NCBI RefSeq assembly: GCF_021134715.1
Contig: NC_060017.1
Location: 6,138,001-6,202,000 of the forward strand
Length of the DNA: 64,000 bases
Reading direction: 5' to 3'
Source: Daphnia pulex
Taxonomy: Eukaryota > Arthropoda > Branchiopoda > Diplostraca > Daphniidae
This document shows positions 40,128-50,455 of this stretch, piece after piece. The stretch's first letter is position 1; each line of letters opens with the position of its first letter. Under the pieces are notes generated by a model, which worked only from the letters and a program-made list of their open reading frames with translations, was not told where the DNA came from and searched no databases. A program made the translations under genes and the position numbers.

Positions 40128-42452
40128 ATGGACAAGTCGCACGAATCGATCGCGGCGGCAAACGGAATAACGCAACAGCGCCAACATGTAAGTCCTTCTC
40201 CCTCCAAACATTTGAAATGTTTATTAAGCCTATACTTCGTTTATGTAATATATCTTTAGGTTGAGCTGACGAACACCTTGCAAAAGTGGGGCGATAGTTT
40301 CGGTGTCACCTTGGAAAGTTTGGAATTCGCCAAGCGAATGGATGCCGTCGACCCGCTTCGAGATATCCGAGCCAATTTCACCTTCCCCACGATGAAAGAT
40401 TTGCCTTGTGGTAAATAGATTTAGATCCTTTAAAAATGTGATGAAATAATGAATTATGGATTGATTTGTAACAGTGGATCAGTCGCTTGTTGAAAATCTT
40501 GACGAGGAATGCATTTACCTGTGTGGAAATTCTCTCGGTCTCAAACCCAAACGTGCCGATGCCTACCAACAAGACGTTTTGAATTGCTGGGGTAAATTGT
40601 AAGTTTGTTTTTCTGTTGAACAAATAATCCGCTGCTTCCGGTTTTATATTAACCGACTATTTTTTGGACAGGGGTGTATTCACCCATTTCACTGGGCGCT
40701 TCCCTGCCGCCCAGTGCGATTTACTGGTCAAAGACTCTTTGGTGAAACTGGTGGGTGCCGGGCACTCGGATGAAGTCGTTTGCATGAACGGCCTGTCGGT
40801 CAACATTCATTTGCTGCTCATTTCCTTCTACCGGCCGACAGCCAATCGCTACAAAATCATGATTGAAGGCCACGCTTTTCCTTCCGACCGAGTAAAAAAC
40901 GATTGAAAAAGAAATTGCCATTATTATTATTTTAATAAAGTTATATTTTTTTTTAAATTTCTAGTACGCAGTTGTATCGCAATTGAAATTGCACGGTTAC
41001 ACGGAAGAGGACGGATTGGTTATTTTACAAACTAGACCGGGTGAGCATCTTCTCCGCACGGAGGATATTTTAGCGGCTATTCAAGAGCACGGGCAAAGCG
41101 TAGCCGTCGTCTTCTTGTCCGGAGTTCATTATTATACAGGTAATTAAGAATATATTTCAATTAATATCTATGACTTGTCAGCTTTGTGATTTCAGGACAG
41201 AAATTTGACATAGAGACGATCACAAAGAGCGGCCAAGCTCAAGGATGTCTAGTTGGATGGGATTTGGCTCACGCTGCAGGCACGATTTTCTTAATTGTGC
41301 TTTGTTTTCTTAATTAATGAAGCAATCGATATCATTTCAAATTCCTGCAGGCAACATCGAGTTAAAACTTCACGACTGGTCAGTGGATTTCGCCTGCTGG
41401 TGTTCTTATAAGGTAAAACATCTCATTAATAAACAATTACTTTTAAATATTTTGATAGTATGTAATCCAAATGGAATTAAAAAGAAGCTCTATCCTAACT
41501 CTGTAATTAAAAAGTTTGAAGTAATTCCTTGATAAAAAGTTTGAAAAGAATCACAACAAGATAAAAGCAAAGTTTCTTGATATTATTTCAGGTACTGCAG
41601 TCTACTTTTAAAATGTTCCATAGCAGCCCAGCGTGTTTTATTTTTATCCATCAAATCCTTTGCTTTATTCACAGTGTAGCTATTCGTTTTAAAAAATGTT
41701 TTGTTTTTTCCAGTATCTGAATTCAGGAGCGGGTTGCATTGCCGGCGCTTTCGTTCACCGAAAACACCATCAAGATGATCGCCCAAGGCTCTGCGGATGG
41801 TGGAGTAATCGCGAAGAAACGCGATTCGATATGCAACATAGTGTCGACGCCGCTCCCGGAGCCGACGCCTACCGTCTCTGCAATCCTCCACCGGCTCTTG
41901 TTGCTTTGCACAAGGCCGGCCTTGAGGTAAACTAAACATATTGCTCCACCTTTTTTTTTTTTAAAATAATACTTTCATGGAAATAGATTATTTAAACATG
42001 TAGTAAACTGATGTTTGAGTGGAATAACAGATCTTTGAGGAAGCCGGGATGGATCGTTTGCTTGCCAAGCAGTATTTGCTGACGGGCTATCTTGAATATC
42101 TCATGGATCATCTGGATCCTGATGCTGGCGAAACTGGAGACGAGAAATTCGTGGAAATTATTACGCCACGTGATCCCCGGCAGAGGGGCACTCAATTGTC
42201 CGTCATGTTCCCGTTCTCCGTCAAGGAGATTCACGAGAAACTGGAGAAAAGAGGAGTTGTGGTTAGTAAATAATTCCCTTTCAATTCTTTCAGGACCGAA
42301 TGAACTTTTCTTTTTTGTTGTACACCACACAGTGTGACGTCCGTTTGCCGAGCGTCATGCGTTTAGCTCCGACGGCGTCCTACAACACATTCACGGATGT
42401 TTATCGATTTTTCACGGTACTGAAGCAGGTGATGATGGAGTGCAGGATGTAG
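40128..42452 (+). CDS. KYNU: Kynureninase (PLP-dependent)
   Basis: Ten exons: 40128-40187, 40260-40410, 40475-40598, 40672-40891, 40965-41139, 41196-41279, 41351-41412, 41714-41926, 42031-42261, 42333-42452; 479 aa (human 465). It cleaves kynurenine/3-hydroxykynurenine to (hydroxy)anthranilate and alanine in tryptophan catabolism, in the cytosol. Landmarks: [67 protein letters not shown] with the PLP-pyridine Asp; PLP Schiff-base Lys at K292 in [24 protein letters not shown]; and [17 protein letters not shown]. The intron after exon 6 (41280-41350) is GC-AG and flanked by a 9-bp direct repeat. Catalytic residues are complete. Confidence 0.97.
41280..41350 (+). other. GC-AG intron of kynureninase bounded by 9-bp direct repeats
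   Basis: The conserved DLAHAAGNIEL is restored only if splicing joins G at 41279 to G at 41351. The intron then begins GC (CTGCAG|GCACG) and ends AG. CTGCAGGCA occurs at both ends (41274-41282 and 41345-41353), offset by exactly the 71-bp intron length. No GT donor fits the frame and the family sequence. Confidence 0.85.
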
Positions 42453-43629
42453 GCGAATCTCGTTATTCCTTTTGACGACAACCATGGCAACTAATATCAC
42501 GGTCATGCTCTTTCAACAGAACAAAAATAAGTTTTAAGTAATGGCACTATAGAAGCAATAGGACATATAGTATACACATGTTATACCCCCCTTTTTGAAT
42601 GAATAAACATAAATATTTGACATTTCTCGAGTTCAATGGATGCACTACGCCACAGGAGACGCATCAAGTGCTCTGATTGAAAGGTAATGCGCTTCAATAG
42701 GCATTCATGCAGGATTATTTTCTCGTATTTTTCTTTGGAGAGAAAATGTAATCCTCTTAAGTGCTCATCTTTTATAGCGAATTCAAGTCCATTGAATGTG
42801 AGCATGTTCTCCGAATGACGCAAGATGTATACTAGCAAGATAATGGATTCTTGTTAGTTTAAACCATTTCACGGTAGATGGATTCAATAAATGTTTACTA
42901 TTCATAGTTGATTGTGAGCGTCAGTAACCTCCGGGTGAGTCTGCTGGCCATTAAAAAGGCTTATTAGCTGAACGATCCGTACGAACCCGCTGAGCGCAAG
43001 TGGATTGTCAACAAATGAAATTTCCTCCAGCAGCGTGTTAAACGGGCCAAACGGTTTCCCGTGATGACAAATTCGTGCAAACTTGAAACGGAAATCAAAA
43101 GACGAATTATTTGGGTTTTTTTTTTTTTTTAATTGACGAGTCTTTTGACCGAAATGTATCGCTCGCAACACGACATCCTTCAAGTTTCTTCTCAGCGGCG
43201 TCTCTATTGTGGTCTCACAAACAGACGGGATCAATACGAGAGAGGGTTGACTGCTGGGCTGTGTTGATAAAAAGGTATCCTAGCTGCCGGTTCCTTGTTC
43301 TATAACGTAAGCTAAGATTGGAAAAATCTCATTTAGAGGAAGAAGAAAAGTTGGTTATTTATTTGTTTGTGCGCGAATCGGGGGCCAAGCAATATGAGAC
43401 TTTGGCTTAATCTAGGTGTACAATATCTAACATGTGTATGATTTAGGGTTGACGCTAGACAGGGGAGCTTCGGGTTCGTTTAAAAATAATTCATTCCTTC
43501 TTTGTTTCCAAGAGGAAATAAATTAATTTAACGTAAATTTCCAAGTAAATTTCTAATCTTGGCTTGTGGATTTGTGGTAGGCTCAGTGTAACTTGATGAG
43601 ACGAACTGTTAGATACTATAAAACTATCC
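42453..43629. other. Kynureninase 3' flank and intergenic DNA
   Basis: AATAAA at 42602-42607, 150 bp after the stop, is the likely polyadenylation signal. The rest is AT-rich with a T14 tract near 43117; no gene recognised. Confidence 0.55.
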
Positions 43630-43792
43630 AGATCCGTTCAACGGATGTCGAGCGTGGTGTGAGAAAACCGCTTTGATAGTTTTTGAATGGTTTGAATTTA
43701 GAGGGGGGGAGGGTCGATTTAAATATCTATCGATATCTTAAAGCATCATTTGGCTAATTAGAAGATTATGTGTCGTCTGCTATCGTACTCGT

Positions 43793-43801
43793 TTAAAAAT
43801 T
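43793..43801. repeat. Left 9-bp target-site duplication TTAAAAATT
   Basis: Identical to 45595-45603 and directly abutting the element ends. The unoccupied homologue in block A reads AACTTGTAA on its plus strand at 19869-19877, matching the reverse complement AATTTTTAA at 7 of 9 bases. Confidence 0.85.
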
Positions 43802-45594
43802 GGTCACGCCTATTGCACTCCGGGGTCCGGAGCGCTCTAGTGTCAAAAGTGGCTATTGCACTCCGGAGTCCGGAGTCCTCTAGCGTCAAAAGTGGCTATT
43901 GCACTCCGGAAATTTATGGCGACGAATTGCAAATAACGACTGATTCTGTGTTTAGACTTTACAATGGTTTTGAATTCATTGAATATTCAATTAAAGGTAA
44001 GAAATAAATTTGCAATGTAATTATAATAACAATCAAATATATTTTAATTTCACTAATAACCACAAATAGCCAGTATAAACGATGGAACTTGGTTAGTATT
44101 GTTAACTTAGCTAGAGTCCACCATTGAATCAGTACCTTAATGTTCAAATTGCAAATATAGTTAAGTGTCTTGCAACATGAATCAATTAGAATTGATAAAC
44201 ATATCAACTCAGGGTGTATTTCTTGATAACCATTTCAACTTCTTGCTCTATTTGCTCAGGTTTCAGTATATTGAACTTTGTTTATGATTATCTCCGCGGC
44301 GTTGGAACCCAAAGCAACCCATCATCAAAGGACAAGGCGCTTCCATATTCCGCTCTTAAAGGATCTTTGATTGACGCCGCACCATGTGCCAATTCTTTCC
44401 CCTCTTAAATCAATTATTTTTTCATTGTCAATTCATTCATGTGATGACAAAGCACCGAGTGAAACTGAACACGAAAATACCAAGTATTTTTCGCACTCAC
44501 AATTCAGTTAAAATGTCTTTTGATATTCTCACTATAATAAAGTAAACTGCATCTGCATGTTAACTTAGTTTTGTATTGTTTTGTTTCAAGATATGAAAGA
44601 CGTGTTTAGCTGTTAGTTTATTGGAATAAGAGACACGGGCATTGCATGGTTTATAGCGTGAAATCAGCTGAATCACACGTTACGTGTCAATCAGCAGAAA
44701 TAGTGAGTTGCTGGTCAATCCGTTTAAAGGTCACAAAGAACCCCTCGAAGCCCCGTTCTGAGAACTCCGGCTCGACCTTCAGGCAAGTAAGGGGGCGACA
44801 GAGAGTGACTCACTATGTCGTGTGTTAATAGCGTGTTTAACAACCTAAATTTATACTTTGAATATAATGATCTCTGTGTAATAGAGCTGAATCACACGTT
44901 ACGTGTGAATCAATCAGCAGAAATAGTGAGTTGCTGGTCAATTCGTTTAAAGGCGGTTTAAAGGTCACAAAGAACCCCTCGAAGCCCCGTTCTGAGAACT
45001 CCGGCTCGACCTTCGGGCAAGTAAGGGGGCGACAGAGGGTGACTCACTATGTCGTGCGTTTATAGCGTGTTTAACAACCTGTTTAAATCCTTACTTTGAA
45101 TATAATGATATAATATAAATAATAACACTGAGCATATAGAGCAAGACATTGAAATGGTTAACAAGAAATATCACCCTGAATTGAAGTGTTTATAAATTCT
45201 ACTTTATTCCTGTTGCAAGACACTTAACTATATTAACAATTTGAATTTTAAGCTGATTCAATGTTGGACATTGTACTCAGTACTCTAGCTAAGTTAACGA
45301 TAACGAAATAAAAGTTCCTTCTATACACTGACTATTTTTATTTATTAGTGAGATTCAAATATATTTGATTGTTATAAATACATTTTATTTGAATTTACAA
45401 ATAATTCAAATCTAAACCATTCAAATTTCAAAACACAGAAACAGAATGCCATCGGTCGCCAAATGAAAGTACTACATATTTCCTTTCCGGAGTGCAATAG
45501 CCACTTTTGACGCTAGAGGACTCCGGACTCCGGAGTGCAATAGCCACTTTTGACACTAGAGCGCTCCGGACTCCGGAGTGCAATAGATTTTACC
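43802..45594. mobile_element. 1.8-kb non-autonomous DNA transposon, Mutator-like (long TIRs, 9-bp TSD)
   Basis: Ends are GGTCACGCCTATTGCACTCC and the complement of GGTAAAATCTATTGCACTCC, abutted by TTAAAAATT on both sides. Terminal inverted repeats are about 450 bp (43802-44251 and 45136-45594). Each begins with a 43-bp unit repeated twice plus a third partial copy (left: 43811-43853, 43854-43896, 43897-43910). The internal 0.9 kb holds a 219-bp-period direct repeat and no transposase. A 9-bp TSD with TIRs of hundreds of bp is typical of Mutator-like elements (MULEs). Foldback elements are an alternative because of the tandem units in the TIRs. Transposition would need an enzyme supplied from elsewhere. 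Confidence 0.85.
44666..45109. repeat. Tandem direct repeat (period 219 bp) inside the transposon
   Basis: AGCTGAATCACACGTTACGTG starts at 44666 and again at 44885 (first 20 bases identical). The copies run on through GAACCCCTCGAAGCCCCGTT and GTAAGGGGGCGACAGAG to TACTTTGAATATAATGAT. The second copy carries a small internal duplication (GTTTAAAGGCG). High identity implies a recent duplication within the element. Confidence 0.85.
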
Positions 45595-45603
45595 TTAAAA
45601 ATT
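45595..45603. repeat. Right 9-bp target-site duplication TTAAAAATT
   Basis: Perfect copy of 43793-43801 flanking the element. Confidence 0.85.
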
Positions 45604-46770
45604 TCGAAAATGAGACAAAAGTTTAAGTTACAAAGAAAATGGAGCGTTTCCTTTTTGGAAAATGCACTGCTGCACGAAAAATAGCAGAACTAATAAAATT
45701 ACAAACATGTGGTCGTCAATTTCCGAATTTCGTCTGGTGTCGCGGTTCTGCTTCTGCATGCTCTCCAGTCCCCACTCCATGCTGTTCAGCAGGTATATAA
45801 ATCTAAGAATGCAAATAGAATTATTATTGGAGCTTAAATATCAGAGAAACCTGTTTCATATTTCTGAAATTTTATTACCTGACTAGTATTTATTGGTAAG
45901 CCCCCTGTAGATGCATTGCAGTTTATTTGCACGGAACCCTTTTTGCAGATTTGAGGTCTGGAGCCAGCCATTATAACCATAAGATCTGCCAGTTTTGCTT
46001 CTGTTGGTCATTGACCTGTCACCAACAATAACAATCTCAGTATAACTTGGGTATAATTTTTGTTATTTTTATTAATCTGAGACCTGCTAGTCATGTAAGT
46101 GATGCATATGACTTGCATAAAAGCAGTATTTTCCATGTAAACCTTAAATTCTGCTGTTTATTCAACAATTATGGTTTACACACTGTGTCATTTTCAACTT
46201 TTCCTTCCTCATTATTTCTGTCAATATATATTTATCGTAACCCATTTTTTTATTTTTGGTTTTAGATAAACAGCATCCTGTTTCATTGGAAAACTCCCGA
46301 TGTCGGTAGTTCCCCTTTCTATAAATTCACTCTGCCCCCGTGTACACCCATGTGAAGGGGGGTATAAAATTCACAAGGACCCCATTGCCTTTCCTGTCTG
46401 GCGTATTCAACTTTTCTACGAATGGAACACTTGTGAATGCCTGTCCGTATTTCCCAGGCTTGAAGGTAGGAAAAATTCTCTAATCTTTTTTCTTCCTTTT
46501 TGACTATTTGATTTCCTGCGTTGATTATTAATCGTGACATTGTACGAAATACGATTATTCCTTAGCTATAGCCGGTTGACTGTTTCCCCACTTGCCGTTT
46601 TTGTTGACTCAGTCAGGGCCCAGTTTTTTACCTCACAACTTTGTCCGTGGGTAAACGATCGAATTCAAAAATATTTTAACTTAAACAACTTCAAGCAAAA
46701 TGCAACTAGAAAAATTTATGACCAAGAGGGATCTGCCGTCACAGCAGCACCTCTTCGTTATGAGGTTATT

Positions 46771-47115
46771 ATGCGGAAATAAAGAAAAAAATGTTTTTGA
46801 TATGCGCGAAAACAATCTCGTGCATTCCCTCGTGTAATGGTATAAATTATGACAATGGGCTTTCCGAAATCTACCACGGAGACAGTTGGCATGTCAAGTA
46901 TTTAACTATTTATTGCGTTCACAAAGAATCCATTAGGCCATACAAAATCAACAGCGCAAAGATTTCGATCCAGACTAAAGGGTAAATCTAAACCATGGCG
47001 AAACTCCTTTCCATTCCGACTGTGACTTTTTTTCTAAATTTCGGATTAGCCGGGCCTTAAAAATAAAAATAAACTCAATAAAGTTTGCATGAAATCATCT
47101 AAAAGAAAAACGATG
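46771..47115. other. Intergenic DNA right of block B
   Basis: Nothing recognised. Plus-strand AATAAA words near 47071 and 47080 could end an unannotated plus-strand transcript. Confidence 0.4.
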
Positions 47116-47313
47116 TTACCAAACATTCACGCAACGATTCAGTTTAGAATTAAATTTTTGACCATTCTTACAATTGCTCGGGCCGCCGATCGCTATGACT
47201 GGTATTGAATTATCTAAATTTTCTTCCGGAGATCTCATGGTGTTAGAACCAGCAATTGAGCTCGTTAACAGAGTGAAAAGAACGGCAAATTTCAGAATGA
47301 TGTTCAACTGCAT
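47116..47313 (-). CDS. Small secreted peptide (C-x2-G...C-x2-VW type), paralogue 1
   Basis: Predicted 65 aa precursor. A strong signal peptide (about residues 1-22, MQLNIILKFAVLFTLLTSSI) is followed by a short, mostly neutral propeptide-like segment and a C-terminal module CKNGQKFNSKLNRCVNVW with two cysteines that could form one disulphide loop. The gene at 49571-49783 on the same strand ends with a similar module (CPTGHLLDKNNVCRMIW), which supports both as real genes. I do not recognise the family; it could be a peptide hormone, a cuticle/vitelline component or an immune peptide. The terminal TGG-TAA also reads as a splice donor (TG|GTAAC), so a further exon cannot be excluded. Confidence 0.6.
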   Translation of the reverse strand: MQLNIILKFAVLFTLLTSSIAGSNTMRSPEENLDNSIPVIAIGGPSNCKNGQKFNSKLNRCVNVW

Positions 47314-49570
47314 TCTTGTTTTACTGATTGACTCGGAGTAACTTGTCGTAACTTGTTACATTAGTAGAATACCGTACAAGCACATACTCCGACTGGCCGG
47401 AAAGTATAACACGCGTCTAATGGAAAGCATTAATGAATGTCTATGTGCCGGTTGCAAGTAACCGCACGCTTTATTAGGATGTGGTTTCACAGGTTATAAA
47501 TCTTATCCATCATCTCCGGACGCGTGTGGTTTTATAATAACAAGCAATCCCGATCCCTACAACATATATCCGCTCGCTCGTTCTCGAGCCCCTTTGTTTG
47601 ATAATGGGTTCGCAGAATACTATAGTGAAGTTGGCAGGCCATATTTTCAGTTCATTTGACACCCTAATTGCTTGTGATTAGACAGACTCCATAAATCGAC
47701 CACCTGTTCATTACAGAGCTACGAAACATGAAATCGATACCAGCCCTTATAAAAAAAAATAAACTTTTGAGCCAGGGGATGACAGGTTCTTAGCGCTAGA
47801 AGTTTGCATCTTCAAGTTTGACACTTTTTTATTAGTTCACGGCTGAACATTTATTGAGTTCCCTGTAGAGTAGGAAGTAGGGAAGTAGCATATTTTCAAG
47901 TTTTAGTGCGCAGAAATAACCTCGGTTAATAATCCTTAAAGCCGATTCAGTCAACCAATTACAGTAATGAAAATTTTCGTGATATATTAACTCTTGTCGC
48001 ATAGGATCGAGTCTGTCTAGAAACACGAACCGAAACCGAATGAGCGGATTGAAGTGATACACGATGGAAGGAAGTGGCCGTATATATAGAGTAGATGGGA
48101 AAGCGGGGTCGTTTGGCTGACAAGGATTTAAGACGGATGCTGTATACACTACAGATGCGTACCACAGACAGCGAAATAGAGTATCCTCGTTAAAACTAAT
48201 GGGGGATAAAGTTTTTTTTAGTATTGGGTGGGACGCAACATTAATAGTTACCGTAGTAAAAGGTAATATACCATTTGATTCCGTTAGAAAAGAAACGACG
48301 GCTGACGCTGACTGTGTAATAAAATCAGGAAAAAAGGACGGTCTGCGCGAGGCGCGTTCATTATCCGATTAGAACCAACCAAACGTGATAATGCGTAGTA
48401 TCGACCGACCGTGTGTCATCTAGCCACGTCTAATATCGTGATGAATCCCCTGTATGATGCCCCGTAGACTGTATTGTTAGCAGCTTATGACAAGGGACAA
48501 CATAACAACGATTCAGCAAATAGTAGCTAATAGCTTTCATGTTAGGATTGTACTCAAATTGTTCTCGAAGTTTTAGCCGCATTGATGCGACTCCCGGATG
48601 ATTACTACGGGTAAAAGAAAAATTCAGTAACATCAAACTTTCGTACACTTCCGTTTTTGGGTGAACCACTTAAGGTCGAAGTATCTAACACGGTCGACTA
48701 TGCACAGAACAACTTGGAGATGAGTGTGGAAACACAATTCAATTTGCATATCTTTTACGTTTCTATTCTTTCCCTTCCGCGAACGTTTCTCCTCTTCGCA
48801 TCAACTTTCAAAGGGAATAAATTAAACATTGATACCAATGGCGCTTGTAGCTCGTTCTGGCGCACTTGGGATAAAAGGTGTATGTATACTCAACGACTGC
48901 AAAGAGAGAGCGCATGTAAAGTACATATGCTACAGCTACACAAACGAGACTATTTTCAAGTTCAATTTCCGTCTTTTTCTTACTGCTGTAGCAGTATACT
49001 GCAATAGGCTATGCAACTAGACCGTCCGCGTATTATGAGCTATGCTGGTGATCCGTGAAGTGCATACAAATAGGAAAAGTTGCCCGTCTTTCTACCGCGA
49101 AACGTCTTATTCTAATAAAATTTTATACATTCCGAAAAGAGAACTGAATAATCTACAAAACTGTAACTCGCTAACGACGTGAAATTGAAAAACGAAGCGA
49201 AAAGTTCAGTTGAGCATATGCTTAATCAATAATAGAAGCCGAAAACTGTATTATTAGTATTACCGTGTATTTTCAACTCTTGAAAAGGGAAGCAAAAAAT
49301 AGAACCGACAAGGATCGACATTTTTTCGTATTATAACGTTATGTTTTCCGCATACATTTCCCTTCTTCCATATTTTTACATGATCCGCGAATTCACCAGG
49401 CCGTGTATCTCGTTCATTAAATATGGATGAGAACGTGCTTTTCAAGAGTCAAATCTAACTTGCAGACTGCTGATTGATGGGGAGACTATTGTTCACCCAA
49501 GCCTTCAGTTTTTAAAAAATAATTCCTTTTTTAAATAGACGAGATCCAGCATGAAAATGGAAAGTAACAA
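47314..49570. other. Intergenic region between the two secreted-peptide genes
   Basis: No coding region supported. The ORFs here (up to 116 codons) lack signal peptides, domains or the two-cysteine module. A TATATATAG stretch lies near 48080. Confidence 0.45.
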
Positions 49571-49783
49571 TTACCATATCATTCTGCAGACGTTGTTCTT
49601 GTCTAGCAAGTGTCCAGTGGGACACTGCCGACTTGGAGCTACCGCCACTTGCTTCCTGTTGTAACGCGGCGTAGTCGTTTGCTGGTGTTTCACGAAAATC
49701 GGCTGCCGGTTCGATTCGCCGGGCTCAACCAGGAAACAAAAAGCGATCGTCAAAGAGCAAATCAACAAAATGCGCCACTGCAT
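49571..49783 (-). CDS. Small secreted peptide (C-x2-G...C-x2-IW type), paralogue 2
   Basis: Predicted 70 aa from the ATG at 49783, chosen because it places a signal peptide (MQWRILLICSLTIAFCFLVE) at the N-terminus. An upstream in-frame ATG at 49858 would add 25 residues and bury it. After the signal peptide come a basic, Gln/Thr-rich segment (RQPIFVKHQQTTTPRYNRKQ) and the C-terminal module CPTGHLLDKNNVCRMIW. Shared with paralogue 1: same strand, signal peptide, C-x2-G-x(6-8)-N-x-C-x2-(V/I)-W-stop. Both stop codons sit in TGGTAA, so a donor splice reading is possible here too (TG|GTAATT). The function is unknown. Confidence 0.6.
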   Translation of the reverse strand: MQWRILLICSLTIAFCFLVEPGESNRQPIFVKHQQTTTPRYNRKQVAVAPSRQCPTGHLLDKNNVCRMIW

Positions 49784-50455
49784 GCTGCTTTTTTCGACAG
49801 AAGAATCGTCGTCGAGGATGTTGGCTTGACCAAGGAGGAAACTAGAGTGAATCTTCAACCTTTTTCAACTGTCTAGCCGTGTGCACAGTCAGACTGACGT
49901 TCGTTCGCGCGCATGCCGCAGACGGCCAATGCTTGACGAAGATGTGGCCATCTTTGGGCGAGCAGACAACGTAAGTGCGATTGCATAAACACGCCAATTG
50001 TCAGCTACCTGCGTTAGCGAGGTCTGTTTGTTATTTGTGTTTCGTTCAAAAAATATATTCTGTACTGTAACATCAATTTCTAATATTTTTTAATTTTCGC
50101 TTAAATTTTACAGTTGAGCCATCTAGTGCAAAATCCAGCGCAGAAACCCTTCAGATTAATTAAAAGGTAACTAGGTTAATAAGATTTTTTTTTTCCAGTT
50201 CTTACGGGAGTTCTTCTTCAATAGTTGCCATGTAATAAGCGGTAAAAATGTCTTCAACAACCTTCCCGGTATCCCATGAAATCAAAAAGAAAATGTTTAG
50301 ATACTTAGAATGTATACAAATAAGGAAACTCGTATCGCGTTTAACTTTATTTTAATCGTGTTCTTTCACTTTGAAATAGAATTGATGAGAATTTACTAGA
50401 AACATAAAAAAAAGTTTATAGATGAAAGAAATTCACTGCTTTACGTTTTTTTAAG
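49784..50455. other. Intergenic region between peptide gene and ADAMTS 3' end
   Basis: No gene recognised. Includes a T10 tract and the probable ADAMTS 3' UTR on the minus strand. Confidence 0.45.

Larger units (their letters stand above)
43630..46770 (-). repeat. Duplicated block B (inverted homologue of 18478-20035)
   Basis: The reverse complement of this interval is collinear with block A once the 1.8 kb element at 43802-45594 and its extra target copy are removed. It lacks the 171-bp insertion present in block A. Matching stretches include the TTGCATAAAAGCAG/CAGGCTTGAAGGTAGG side (45900-46770) and the C-tract/TATCGATA side (43630-43740). Minus-strand ORF-like sequence at 45670-45811 and plus-strand ORFs near 46300-46780 are not conserved as frames in block A. 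Confidence 0.8.

Noticed and set aside
43802-45594. piggyBac or Kolobok element (TTAA target)
   Set aside because: TTAA occurs within the duplicated target, but the full 9-bp TTAAAAATT abuts both ends, so the duplication is 9 bp rather than 4.
45670-45811. Minus-strand exon-like ORF ending in a hydrophobic stretch
   Set aside because: The homologous stretch of block A does not keep the frame; indels are not multiples of three, so it is treated as non-coding.
46300-46782. Plus-strand coding-like stretch with donor AAG|GTAGGA
   Set aside because: Homologous to block A but both copies have stops and frameshifts; at most a decayed sequence.
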